Of a DNA stretch of 64,000 nt, positions 7,664 through 15,508 are shown piece after piece (the first letter of the stretch is position 1; each line of letters starts with the position of its first letter). Origin of the DNA: an uncultured Lachnospiraceae bacterium. Its GTDB lineage: Bacteria > Bacillota > Clostridia > Lachnospirales > Lachnospiraceae. The notes under the pieces are model-generated. The model searched no databases. It was not told the origin of the DNA and saw nothing but the letters and a program-made list of their open reading frames with translations. Location of the stretch: the NCBI GenBank assembly GCA_947625205.1, contig CANQNN010000006.1, positions 62,001-126,000 on the forward strand. The letters run 5' to 3'. Made by a program: the position numbers and the translations under genes.

Positions 7664-8470
7664 TTATTCGATCACTGCTCTCTCGATCGTTCCCGCCGCA
7701 TCGCCAACCAGGGCCCCCAGGACGACAAGCTGTTTCCCCGATCCCCTTGTGGTCGTAAACGCAACAAGGAAATGGGACGGCGTCAGTCCCTCCCAGCCTT
7801 CTCTCAGGTTTTTTCCCATCTGTCTGTCACCGTAGAAGTCATCAAGGAACTGCTGGCAGCCCGACAAATAGCTAAAATCATAGCTCCTGATCAGACTGGT
7901 GTCCTCCCTCTCATAAGCGGCGAAGATACAGTAGGTCAGCAAGTTTCCGTCTATGTAAAAATAGGCATACGGATTATTTTCAAAGAAGTCCCGGTCCAGG
8001 AACTGGTACAGCTGGGAGAATTGCCCTTCTGTTCCGTCAGCGCTGCACTTCCCGTGGACAACGGTCATGAAATCGCACATATTCTTTCCGTTGGCAAGTT
8101 CCGTATACAGCGCCCCTTCCTCGCTCTCTTCGCCCAGGGCGTTATGTTCTTCATAGTAGTCGTCCGCCTGTTCGCTCTGTAAAACGGGATCGTCGATATC
8201 CGTTCCCGGAATATACAGCCATCCGAACACATCAGGATTCTCTTCCTGCAGGGCTGGAATATCCACCCTGGCATCCGCTGCGGATTCATGATCAAACGCA
8301 CCGAGAGACTCTGTATCTGTCTGCTCCTGCTGCATCTCTTCTTGCTCCTGTTCCTGTCCTCCCGCTTCAGCGCATCCGCACAGGGCAAAGCACAGCGCCC
8401 AGGCAGCCATGAGGCCCCCGCATACTGCAGGCCGTCTATGTTCCATTTTCTTCCGGTTCCACTTCTTCAT
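7664..8470 (-). CDS. Sortase B-fold lipoprotein with catalytic residues replaced (pseudosortase)
   Basis: 268 residues with a lipoprotein signal ('WALCFALCGCAEAGG', lipobox Cys about residue 33), an acidic Gln/Glu linker, then a class B sortase-like domain. 'NPDVFGWLYIPGTDIDDPVLQ' matches the first strand region of SrtB and 'FLDRDFFENNPYAYFY' the middle. Where active enzymes have the catalytic His (IYGHN), this protein has 'VVHGKC', which aligns a Lys there; where they have the Cys (TLSTCT), it has 'AFTTTRG'. The nucleophile is therefore absent. I infer a non-catalytic binding or scaffold protein. Its start overlaps the LCP gene by 35 nt. The alignment is by eye. Confidence 0.78.
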   Translation of the reverse strand: MKKWNRKKMEHRRPAVCGGLMAAWALCFALCGCAEAGGQEQEQEEMQQEQTDTESLGAFDHESAADARVDIPALQEENPDVFGWLYIPGTDIDDPVLQSEQADDYYEEHNALGEESEEGALYTELANGKNMCDFMTVVHGKCSADGTEGQFSQLYQFLDRDFFENNPYAYFYIDGNLLTYCIFAAYEREDTSLIRSYDFSYLSGCQQFLDDFYGDRQMGKNLREGWEGLTPSHFLVAFTTTRGSGKQLVVLGALVGDAAGTIERAVIE

Positions 8471-9554
8471 AAAACACCTCTATTATCATTTGGTACAGTG
8501 CATCTTCATCGGCATAGAATTCTTCGTATTTTTCTCCCTTGACTGTCTCGCCTTTCAGGCTGTACAGATTTCCTTCCTCAAACCGGTAGTCGATCAGAGT
8601 CGATGCCAGATAAACCACCTCGTCCGCCGATATATCCGTGACCATCTGCGCTCTGATATCGTTGTACAGCGTCAGCGCAACGGAAGGGTCTTTTTTTACC
8701 GCCTCTTTTGTCTTTGCCACAAAAGCCTTCAGGTATTGTTTCTGCCGTTCAAGCCGCGTATCTGCGGAGCCGAATATTCTGGTGTTCCTGTATTTGACAT
8801 ACCAGAATGCGCTTTCACCCATAAGGTGGACCGCATTTCCCTTAACTAACGTCTTATCTTTTGCAGTGACATCATCCAGTACGACCACATCAACGCCGCC
8901 CACGGCATCGTTGATGGTAGCGATAGCGCTCATGTTGACGGCGGCATAGCCGTGTATCGGCAGATCATAGAACAGAGACTGCACCGCCTTCTTCTGGTAT
9001 TCGCAGCTCTCCTCCATGCCGTTTCCGAATCCGTGCTGGACACAGATCTGCCCCAGCCCGGTGGTCTTATACACTCCGTTCTCATCATAAAAATCGATCA
9101 TGGCCATCGTATTACGGTTGATGCTGATGATCTTGATCTCTTTTTCATGCGGATCTGCAACCACCAGAAACAAAGCGTCCGCCTGTCCGCCGTTCTGTCC
9201 CTCCGCCACTTCCACAGCGTCCGACTTTTTGTCGATCCCCATGATCAGGAATGTCATGATATCCTTATTGTAGGTGTAGATCCGGCCGTTATATTTGACC
9301 CAGTCTTCCTGCCAGACGTTCTTCTCCTGTTCCGTCGCCTCTTCTATCCCGTTGGCGCTGACGGCCAGTGACAGATCCGGAGCATCCTGATCGGTTTGAG
9401 CCATCAGGCTTCTCCTTCCGGTAAATCTTGCCACAAAAAAAACGGCAAAACCAACAGCTATTATTAGTATGACTGCACCGGCTGCACCCCAGAGAACCCG
9501 GGTCAAGGCGTGTTGTTTCTTTCCGTTTTTGTTCGTTTTTTTATTTTTCAACAA
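8436..9554 (-). CDS. LytR-CpsA-Psr (LCP) family glycopolymer ligase
   Basis: LCP enzymes attach polymers carried on undecaprenyl phosphate to peptidoglycan. The protein has a short basic cytoplasmic N-terminus, one transmembrane segment (about 19-43) and an extracellular LCP domain: 'LIMGIDKK', 'GQADALFLVVADP', 'IISINRNTMA' and 'RNTRIFGSADTRLERQ' hold the conserved Asp and Arg residues. It is the first gene of the capsule operon. No ATG fits; the reading frame opens at TTG (9554, or the next codon), immediately after GGGGGGGGGCGGG, so a G9 run is part of the ribosome binding site. There is an in-frame stop upstream. Confidence 0.9.
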   Translation of the reverse strand: MLKNKKTNKNGKKQHALTRVLWGAAGAVILIIAVGFAVFFVARFTGRRSLMAQTDQDAPDLSLAVSANGIEEATEQEKNVWQEDWVKYNGRIYTYNKDIMTFLIMGIDKKSDAVEVAEGQNGGQADALFLVVADPHEKEIKIISINRNTMAMIDFYDENGVYKTTGLGQICVQHGFGNGMEESCEYQKKAVQSLFYDLPIHGYAAVNMSAIATINDAVGGVDVVVLDDVTAKDKTLVKGNAVHLMGESAFWYVKYRNTRIFGSADTRLERQKQYLKAFVAKTKEAVKKDPSVALTLYNDIRAQMVTDISADEVVYLASTLIDYRFEEGNLYSLKGETVKGEKYEEFYADEDALYQMIIEVFYEEVEPEENGT

Positions 9555-9559
9555 ACCCG

Positions 9560-9568
9560 CCCCCCCCC
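9560..9568 (-). repeat. G9 tract in the ribosome binding region of the LCP gene
   Basis: Nine G on the coding strand, 5 nt before the TTG start at 9554. It is the only good Shine-Dalgarno candidate there, so length changes could tune translation of the first capsule gene. Confidence 0.85.
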
Positions 9569-9569
9569 A

Positions 9570-9653
9570 GTTTTAAACGTAAAAATTTATTACGTTTTAA
9601 ACATATGTATTATATACGTTTTAAACCGGTGTTGTCAATACTTTTTTAAACGG
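9570..9653. promoter_or_regulatory. Repeated operator-like sites (ACGTTTTAAAC type)
   Basis: ACGTTTTAAAC occurs exactly at 9592-9602 and 9616-9626, 24 nt apart. An inverted relative (GTTTTAAACGT) lies at 9570-9580 and a further partial copy (TTTTAAACGG) at 9644-9653. They cover the start region, the spacer and the upstream edge of the capsule promoter, the placement expected for repressor operators. The divergent XRE gene at 9781 is the obvious candidate binder; this is inference. Confidence 0.65.
9609..9638 (-). promoter_or_regulatory. Capsule operon promoter
   Basis: TTGACA (9633-9638) and TATAAT (9609-9614) on the minus strand, separated by 18 nt: a near-consensus housekeeping promoter about 50 nt upstream of the LCP start. 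Its -35 overlaps that of the divergent XRE promoter. Confidence 0.75.
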
Positions 9654-9660
9654 ATAATAA
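9632..9660 (+). promoter_or_regulatory. Divergent promoter for the XRE regulator
   Basis: TTGTCA (9632-9637), 17 nt, ATAATA (9655-9660) on the plus strand. The -35 hexamer shares its bases with the -35 of the capsule promoter, so the two promoters probably compete and can be co-regulated. Confidence 0.5.
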
Positions 9661-9679
9661 CCATATGAATAATAGCAAT

Positions 9680-9723
9680 CATGGTGGCCGAAGTGCAGCA
9701 ATTACCGTGCTTCAGCCACCATG
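9680..9723 (+). promoter_or_regulatory. Hairpin in the leader of the XRE gene
   Basis: CATGGTGGC (9680-9688) and its exact reverse complement GCCACCATG (9715-9723) frame an inner GAAG/CTTC pair. It lies between the predicted promoter and the XRE start, without a T-run, so it is more likely a leader structure or protein-binding site than a terminator. Confidence 0.55.
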
Positions 9724-9780
9724 CGTTGTACCACACGCACAGATCGGGGCACCGATATGAAGATAATACAGGAGGTTTTT

Positions 9781-10128
9781 ATGAATTATGACCATCTGGC
9801 AGCCGGTGAAAGGCTGCGTTCAAAACGTATTTTATTAGGAATGACACAAGAAGAAATTGCTGAAAAGATCAATCGTGCCGGCAAATACTATGCCGATATT
9901 GAACGGGGAAGCTGCGGTATGTCCACAGAGACGCTTCTGTCTCTTGCTTCCGTACTGGATATGTCGCTGGATTATATTATTCTGGGTAAAACTGAAGAAG
10001 GTGGAGAGATAACGCATACGGATGAGGTTGCGGCGATCATGCGCCTGCTGGACAGCTACCCGACCCAGAGCAGGGGATACGCCCTGAAGCTGCTGAGGCT
10101 CTTCCTGGTAGCCTGTAGTAATGAATAG
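9781..10128 (+). CDS. XRE-family transcriptional regulator divergent from the capsule operon
   Basis: 115 residues. 'GERLRSKRILLGMTQEEIAEKIN' to 'YYADIERGSCGMSTETLLSLASVLDMSLDYIILG' is a complete XRE helix-turn-helix domain (about residues 8-68), followed by a C-terminal helical part that may dimerise. The ORF track starts 20 codons too early; the start is set by GGAGG at 9771-9775 before the ATG. Its divergent position, shared promoter region and the repeated AT-rich sites make it a likely autoregulator and regulator of the capsule operon. An IS256 element sits between this gene and what looks like its own terminator. Confidence 0.88.
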   Translation: MNYDHLAAGERLRSKRILLGMTQEEIAEKINRAGKYYADIERGSCGMSTETLLSLASVLDMSLDYIILGKTEEGGEITHTDEVAAIMRLLDSYPTQSRGYALKLLRLFLVACSNE

Positions 10129-10165
10129 AAATGCATATCGATCAGTTCGCGATCACAATAAGACT

Positions 10166-10173
10166 AGAAAGCA
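10166..10173 (+). repeat. Target-site duplication, left copy
   Basis: AGAAAGCA immediately left of the IS256-family element; the same 8 bp recur at 11667-11674 to its right. Eight to nine bp duplications are typical of IS256 insertions. Confidence 0.85.
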
Positions 10174-10280
10174 GAGAGTGTAATCTATTTTGTGTAAACG
10201 CAATGGATCAATGAAAAAATATCCTGATGTGTTGTCATTGACTAACGATTCATATGTGTCTGTATTCTGACACAATTTAA

Positions 10281-10311
10281 GCAGGCTGTCAACCGGCAGC
10301 CTGCTCTTTTT
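10281..10311 (+). terminator. Terminator inside the IS256 left end
   Basis: GCAGGCTG (10281-10288) / CAGCCTGC (10297-10304) followed by TCTTTTT on the plus strand. It would stop transcription entering from the XRE gene side before it runs antisense into the transposase. Confidence 0.75.
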
Positions 10312-10325
10312 ATATCCTGTCTCTG

Positions 10326-11567
10326 TCAGATCAGGTCTGCCGGTGATATCCGGTCTCCGAAATAGATGCACAGCTGGTCAAGAGTCTGGCCCCAGTCCCA
10401 GCTCCTGCCGGTCCACTTTTTCGTGATATCCATCATGGCCAGATACAGCAGTTTGAACAGGGCGTCATCCGGCGGGAAGATTGTCAGGTTCTTCGTCACT
10501 TTTCGCAGCTGGCGGTTAAAGTTCTCTATGGAATTTGTGGTATAGATCAGTTTCCGAATCTCGCCCGGATACTTAAAGTACGTGGAAAGCTGCGGCCAGT
10601 TATTCCGCCAGGAAGCAATGGAGGACGGGTACTTTGTCCCCCAGTTCCCCTCAAGGCTGTCCAGAGCCTCAAGGGCCGCTTCCTCCGTGGGAGCCTGATA
10701 TACCTGTTTTAACTCTTTCATAAAAGGCTTGATATCCTTGTAGGAGATGAATTTCGTGGAATAGCGTATCTGATGGACGATACAGCGCTGGATCTCCGCT
10801 TTGGGGAATACTGCGCTTATGGCATCCCCGAAACCCGTCAGCCCGTCTACGGAAACGATCATGATATCCTCCACCCCGCGGTTCTTGATCTCATTGAGTA
10901 CGCCCAGCCAGTATTTGGCGCTCTCGTTCCCACCGATCCACATGCCCAAAACTTCCTTCTGGCCGTTCAGGCGTACGCCGATCGCCACATAGACGGCTTT
11001 CTTGACAGTCTGATTATCCTGCCGCACATGGAAGTGTACGGCGTCCATAAAGACAATGGCATATTTCCTTTCCAGCGGGCGGTTCTGCCATTCCTTGGCA
11101 ATGGGCAGGATGCGGTCTGTCATATGGGATATCATCTCGGCGGAAGCATCTACCCCGTAGACGGAAGACAGGTGGGCTGATATATCGCGGGTGGTCATGC
11201 CCTTTGCATACATGGACAGCACCTGGTCTTCGATGTTGGAGATGTCTGTCTGGTTCTTCTTTACAGCCTGCGGCTCAAACTCGCCTTTTCTATCTCTGGG
11301 GATATCAAGGCCGATCTCCCCGAGGGAGGAGGTGACGGTCTTTCTGCTGTAACCGTTTCTGCTGTCGTCTGTTTCCTTGTTTTTGTAGTCATACTTGGAA
11401 TAGCCAAGCTTTTCATCCATTTCGGCTTCCAGCATCCCCTGCAGGGTATCTCCCAGCAGATCCTTGAGCATGTCTTGTACATCGGCGGCATCCTCGGGAT
11501 GGTAGTGCTCGATGAGGCTGTTGATGAACGCTTTGCGTTCCGGTGAAAGTTTTCTTTGTCTTGCCAT
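10326..11567 (-). CDS. IS256 (mutator)-family transposase
   Basis: A 413-residue DDE transposase. Catalytic residues are visible in context: first Asp in 'IVFMDAVHFHVR', second Asp in 'VSVDGLTGFGDAI' and Glu in 'NSIENFNRQLRK'. Length and gene layout match intact IS256 elements. The start is MARQRKLS, with AGGAGG upstream, rather than the ORF-track Met seven codons earlier. No frameshift or stop is visible, so the element is probably active. Confidence 0.95.
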   Translation of the reverse strand: MARQRKLSPERKAFINSLIEHYHPEDAADVQDMLKDLLGDTLQGMLEAEMDEKLGYSKYDYKNKETDDSRNGYSRKTVTSSLGEIGLDIPRDRKGEFEPQAVKKNQTDISNIEDQVLSMYAKGMTTRDISAHLSSVYGVDASAEMISHMTDRILPIAKEWQNRPLERKYAIVFMDAVHFHVRQDNQTVKKAVYVAIGVRLNGQKEVLGMWIGGNESAKYWLGVLNEIKNRGVEDIMIVSVDGLTGFGDAISAVFPKAEIQRCIVHQIRYSTKFISYKDIKPFMKELKQVYQAPTEEAALEALDSLEGNWGTKYPSSIASWRNNWPQLSTYFKYPGEIRKLIYTTNSIENFNRQLRKVTKNLTIFPPDDALFKLLYLAMMDITKKWTGRSWDWGQTLDQLCIYFGDRISPADLI

Positions 11568-11666
11568 AAAAATATCCTCCTGGATCAATATTTATTTTAA
11601 CATTGATCCGGGAGGATAGATATAGCTTATCCTGTATTTGGTTTACACAGAATTTTTTACAGTCTC

Positions 11667-11674
11667 AGAAAGCA
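11667..11674 (+). repeat. Target-site duplication, right copy
   Basis: AGAAAGCA, identical to 10166-10173, directly right of the IS256 element. Confidence 0.85.
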
Positions 11675-11722
11675 AACAGGAAATGCCGCAATTACCAAAA
11701 CCGCGGTATTTCCTGTTTTACT
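11674..11722 (+). terminator. Probable original terminator of the divergent XRE gene
   Basis: A 16-bp stem with one G:T pair: AAACAGGAAATGCCGC (11674-11689) and GCGGTATTTCCTGTTT (11703-11718), followed by a short T stretch. Removing the IS would place it about 50 nt after the XRE stop, so the IS appears to have landed between gene and terminator. Confidence 0.7.
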
Positions 11723-12087
11723 AATGGTTTATTTTGCAAAGGTATTGCAAAAGTATATTTATTGACGCAGACTTTCAGCTTTGTCCAATTGATAAAAACC
11801 GTTTTCTTTAAAATCCCGCCAGACGGTTCCTGATATCTTACATCTGATAGAACAAAGCATAATTAGAATGTGTTACAAAACAGTTGGAAACCTCTGCATA
11901 CTCTTGGCATGCACCGGTATGTGCTGTTATATAAAGCAAGGTCAGAAGCTCATCAGAAAGTTTTCTGTCCAACCATTATCATAAAAAATCAGTATATACA
12001 GGCTTTCGTCTACGCACTCACTACGCCCGACAATTTAATATTATTTTTTATATATTTCACTTTTGCAAAAATACTTTCAACAAACTA
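11723..12087. other. AT-rich intergenic stretch at the island's left edge
   Basis: About 365 nt downstream of the HD-domain gene. Only short ORFs lacking a convincing ribosome binding site are present (for example 11870-12091). I see no tRNA, attachment site or terminator with confidence. Confidence 0.5.
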
Positions 12088-14373
12088 TTAACAGTTCATT
12101 GTTATGCTTAAGAAAAAATCATAGTCTGTATAAAAATCATAGATACCTTTCAAATCGTCCAATACATCTTTCTTATTTTTTGCAGACTTCAACACTTTCT
12201 TCACAGTATCATAATCATTGCTACCCGTGTATTCTCTTACCATATCTGCAATAAATTGATTAGACAACCACATTTGACAGTAACTCGAATGTTCTTTCAA
12301 AGTATTATCTTGTTCAAACTCATCTTTAGATATATAATTCCACTTAAGCAATAAATACTCCATGATCAACACTTGCGTTGGTCTATCCACAATGCCAAAC
12401 GCAATGCTAATTTTTTGTGCGGTCTTAACTGCATCTTCTGTTTTATCTGTTTCGTCCAACCCTTTTTTCTTTTTTGCCATAATATTCCCGATAAAACTCA
12501 ACACCAGATAAAAATATAAATTCTGCTTCCATTTGTGTCTCACTTTAACACACACATTGTTTCGGTTTTGATAAGTCATGATACAAATCCGCCAAACCTC
12601 TCCAAAAGTTATGTTTATGGAATTCTTATCATTTGTATCTTCTTCCCCTATCCAAACAGAATTTTTGCATTTCATCGCCGAAAACAAATTACGCACAGAC
12701 TCATTGTAGAAATCCGGATCATTTAGTGCGATCTTGCAATTCGCATAATTATTCTTTCCCAACCAACTATATAAACCGTTTTCCAAACATTTTACCTTAA
12801 TGGCAATCGGATTACAGGTAAGGAATGTATCAACATAAGTCAGCGGAAACTCTCGTTGACGTTCAAGCATCTGCTTAATCTCATAGATCCCTTCTGCACG
12901 ATGTAAAGCAAAGTCAGGATTATAATAAGACATTTGCAGCAACGCCTCCATGTCATATTTAATTTGAATTGTCCACGCGTTTACTTTATCCTTTACATTA
13001 ACATCCACTGAATTATTTTGTTCCACTTCAATTGATTTACATGCATCTATATGCATTAATTTACGATACATAAACTGTGTTTTTTTATCGATCACAGTTC
13101 CACACGCGCACGTATATAACGATTTTTTCTCATATGGATTTAATTTTGTGATTGGCATCCCACATTTAGGGCATATCATAAAATTACTTTTTTTACTAAT
13201 ATCAAAATAAATTCTACCCCACTCCTGCATATCGTCACACAAACGAAACAGATAAGAAAGCGGATTTTCATCAAAAAAATTGCGATAATACTCCTCTTCT
13301 TTTCCCGTCATACAACCATAATGTACCGTATGGTTATAAATCACCACTGCTGCCAGTTCTATTGCCATTCTTTCAATCGGCTTTAACTGATAAATAGCTC
13401 CCGTATCATAATATTTACTCAACAAAATAACGGCGGAAATCGCCCCATGATTCTGTTCATCACGCACCCGCTTTGCGATTTTATCAGGAGAGACCGTTCG
13501 ATAAAGCAAACTTTCCTGTAAAATATTTTCCAGATGCGGCATAGCATCATTGATGTGAATAAAGGAAGCAGACAACGGCAAAAACTCATGTAAAGTCTTC
13601 GTGGTACGCAGCATATAATCAATCGGATAACCGATATCATGCACTAAAGCAGCAATAATAGAAGCAGCATGCATAATGTATCTGTAAAAATTATCTTCCA
13701 TTCGTTTTTCTACATCTTCATCAAACGCATTAGACTGTATACCTGTGTTCTTACTTTTATCCGTTTCCTTTTGAATAATACCTTCTCTGCCTACTTCTAC
13801 TATGTTCTTAAATAATTCCTTCTCCTCCATGGTTACCATATGAAATTGCATTCTAACACTGTTTCGGATATCCTCTGCTATAATACTGCTTTCTTCTTTA
13901 TAAATTGCAATACACCTTTCCATAAAACCACACTCATCCAAAAAGACAAGCATCTCATACATATTTTTAATCTGATGAATATAATAATCCCTGTAATGCG
14001 AATAGTCCCGTTCTGCTTTCTTATATTCCAAATGCATCATCCACTCAAAATAAAAATATGACGCATGAAATAAACTCTGGATTCCCGGAATTCCCACAAA
14101 ATAACCAAGGAATTTATCGCGCGCCAACTGTACGATTCCAAGACATTCTTTCATATCATCCGCATAAATTTTACTTACAGTAATATATGCATTTTGTGCC
14201 TTTTCAATATCCCAGCTGCGGTCTATCACGCCACGTTTTTCCAGACGCACCGCCTGTTTCAGCAAATTCTCTTCGTCACCGTGTAAATCCCAAAAATATT
14301 TATGATATAGCACATCATAATTTTCCAAATATTTATTCATATTTTCCATATTAAATTCATATATCATATTCAT
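12088..14373 (-). CDS. Large HD-domain protein with embedded zinc ribbon (function unknown)
   Basis: About 760 residues, third gene of the island operon. The middle holds a full HD phosphohydrolase signature in order: H235, H245-D246 ('AALVHDIGYP'), H309 ('QNHGA'), H348 ('YNHTVHYG') and D380/D381. HD enzymes hydrolyse phosphate esters, often nucleotides or cyclic dinucleotides. A zinc ribbon follows immediately (CPKCG at 401-405, TCACG at 421-425). The N-terminal 220 and C-terminal 330 residues are not recognisable and look helical. The ATG overlaps the stop of the ATPase gene (ATGA); a second ATG at 14367 has better spacing from GGGAG. AT-rich codon use differs from the flanking chromosome. 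I infer a nucleotide-acting effector, not demonstrated. Confidence 0.75.
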   Translation of the reverse strand: MNMIYEFNMENMNKYLENYDVLYHKYFWDLHGDEENLLKQAVRLEKRGVIDRSWDIEKAQNAYITVSKIYADDMKECLGIVQLARDKFLGYFVGIPGIQSLFHASYFYFEWMMHLEYKKAERDYSHYRDYYIHQIKNMYEMLVFLDECGFMERCIAIYKEESSIIAEDIRNSVRMQFHMVTMEEKELFKNIVEVGREGIIQKETDKSKNTGIQSNAFDEDVEKRMEDNFYRYIMHAASIIAALVHDIGYPIDYMLRTTKTLHEFLPLSASFIHINDAMPHLENILQESLLYRTVSPDKIAKRVRDEQNHGAISAVILLSKYYDTGAIYQLKPIERMAIELAAVVIYNHTVHYGCMTGKEEEYYRNFFDENPLSYLFRLCDDMQEWGRIYFDISKKSNFMICPKCGMPITKLNPYEKKSLYTCACGTVIDKKTQFMYRKLMHIDACKSIEVEQNNSVDVNVKDKVNAWTIQIKYDMEALLQMSYYNPDFALHRAEGIYEIKQMLERQREFPLTYVDTFLTCNPIAIKVKCLENGLYSWLGKNNYANCKIALNDPDFYNESVRNLFSAMKCKNSVWIGEEDTNDKNSINITFGEVWRICIMTYQNRNNVCVKVRHKWKQNLYFYLVLSFIGNIMAKKKKGLDETDKTEDAVKTAQKISIAFGIVDRPTQVLIMEYLLLKWNYISKDEFEQDNTLKEHSSYCQMWLSNQFIADMVREYTGSNDYDTVKKVLKSAKNKKDVLDDLKGIYDFYTDYDFFLSITMNC

Positions 14374-15497
14374 CTCCCAATCTCTTGAAATTCGCCCGTA
14401 AAAGCATATTTATGGCTTAAATCTCCTCTGCAAAACTGATAATATTCATTACTATACGGACATTTTATCACTTTAATGTCATTTCTCGAATTCTTCTGTA
14501 TTCTACCCAAAACATCCGCTTCCCGCTCGCGCATAAATTCTTGGCTGTTTGTTTCATCCAAAACAATCGTAATCTCTATCTGCCCCTTAACTTCATGCTG
14601 ATCAGCCCTACGAACAACATTATCCATTTCTTCTAACATTGCACCAATGTGTCCCCTGTCATCTGTCGATACCAGGTAATGATGAAGCCTCACTTCGTCC
14701 TTTCTCTTTATTTTTATCCACTTATAAATCACATCCAGAAGCGCAGTAGCGTAGGCATCATCTCCCGGTGGCATATCTATCACAATATGCTTATATCCAA
14801 AGTCCTGACGGGCGCCATCAGCTGATCCCCCTACCCTATTCCGCATATCACCCATACCATACAGTGTAGCCAGAAGACACCGCATATCATCTGTATATCT
14901 TGCAAGTTCTACCGTTGGCAAACTGCCTCCATACTGAAATTTTTGTTTACCTTTTGCTTTACATGAGGAAAAAATAAAATCCAGAAACCCATTCATAATC
15001 GGCTGCATAACCGCCGTTTCATTTTCGGTACTTTTTACCCTCTCCTCAGGTGCCATTCTTTTTACTTCACTGTAAATATGCCCATGTACTATCATTTTTT
15101 CCACTTCATTAATATCACCCGTGAGATAATCATTAATTGTATATTGTACATAATCGTCTCGAAATCCTATCAGGCTGCTGCCGACAGTCGGTGTCATTTT
15201 AAAGCTTAAATTAAATTGCGTTTGTAGGTCATTTAAGGAACAATTCATATTAACGGTTTTGAATTCTGCCTCGTCTTTTCCGTATATTAAGATTTGTGTG
15301 CCCGTGCCTTTAAAATCTGCATCTAAGAACAAAACCGACGCATTTCGCCCCGTATTCTCGGACTCTGCACGTGCAAGTTGTTCGTCATTTGCCAACTTCA
15401 TCGCTTGAAACAACGAAAATGCGGTCTTACCACAGCCACCTTTAACCGAACTAACCAAATAAATATGAAATAATTCATCATCTTTAGTACTTTCCAT
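14370..15497 (-). CDS. ParA/MinD-like (SIMIBI) P-loop ATPase
   Basis: 375 residues. Deviant Walker A 'KGGCGKT' (residues 19-25 from MESTKDD), a Walker A'-like strand 'VLFLDADFKGTG' and a Walker B-like 'HIVIDMPPGDD' place it in the ParA/MinD/SIMIBI class, which usually dimerises on ATP and acts as a switch or positioning factor. The region between is larger than in plain ParA proteins. No ParB partner or centromere-like repeats are nearby, so plasmid partition is unlikely. The start is set by AGGAGG before the Met at 15497, 11 nt after the upstream gene's stop; the stop overlaps the HD gene. It is probably the energy-dependent core of this three-gene system. Confidence 0.82.
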   Translation of the reverse strand: MESTKDDELFHIYLVSSVKGGCGKTAFSLFQAMKLANDEQLARAESENTGRNASVLFLDADFKGTGTQILIYGKDEAEFKTVNMNCSLNDLQTQFNLSFKMTPTVGSSLIGFRDDYVQYTINDYLTGDINEVEKMIVHGHIYSEVKRMAPEERVKSTENETAVMQPIMNGFLDFIFSSCKAKGKQKFQYGGSLPTVELARYTDDMRCLLATLYGMGDMRNRVGGSADGARQDFGYKHIVIDMPPGDDAYATALLDVIYKWIKIKRKDEVRLHHYLVSTDDRGHIGAMLEEMDNVVRRADQHEVKGQIEITIVLDETNSQEFMREREADVLGRIQKNSRNDIKVIKCPYSNEYYQFCRGDLSHKYAFTGEFQEIGR

Positions 15498-15508
15498 CAG
15501 TCTTCCTC

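Larger units (their letters stand above)
10174..11666 (-). mobile_element. IS256-family insertion sequence (about 1493 bp), intact
   Basis: Bounded by imperfect 26-bp inverted repeats (left GAGAGTGTAATC..., right reverse complement GAGACTGTAAAA..., both ending TGTGTAAAC; 21 of 26 identical) and flanked by an exact 8-bp duplication AGAAAGCA. It carries one full-length transposase. The exact duplication and intact gene point to a fairly recent insertion. Confidence 0.9.

Noticed and set aside
11870-12091. 73-residue plus-strand ORF downstream of the HD gene
   Set aside because: No ribosome binding site or recognisable domain, in AT-rich noncoding sequence where such ORFs arise by chance.
14370-15497. 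ParA-like gene as a plasmid partition system or remnant
   Set aside because: No ParB gene, parS-like repeats or replication gene is adjacent, and the protein is larger with an unusual middle region.
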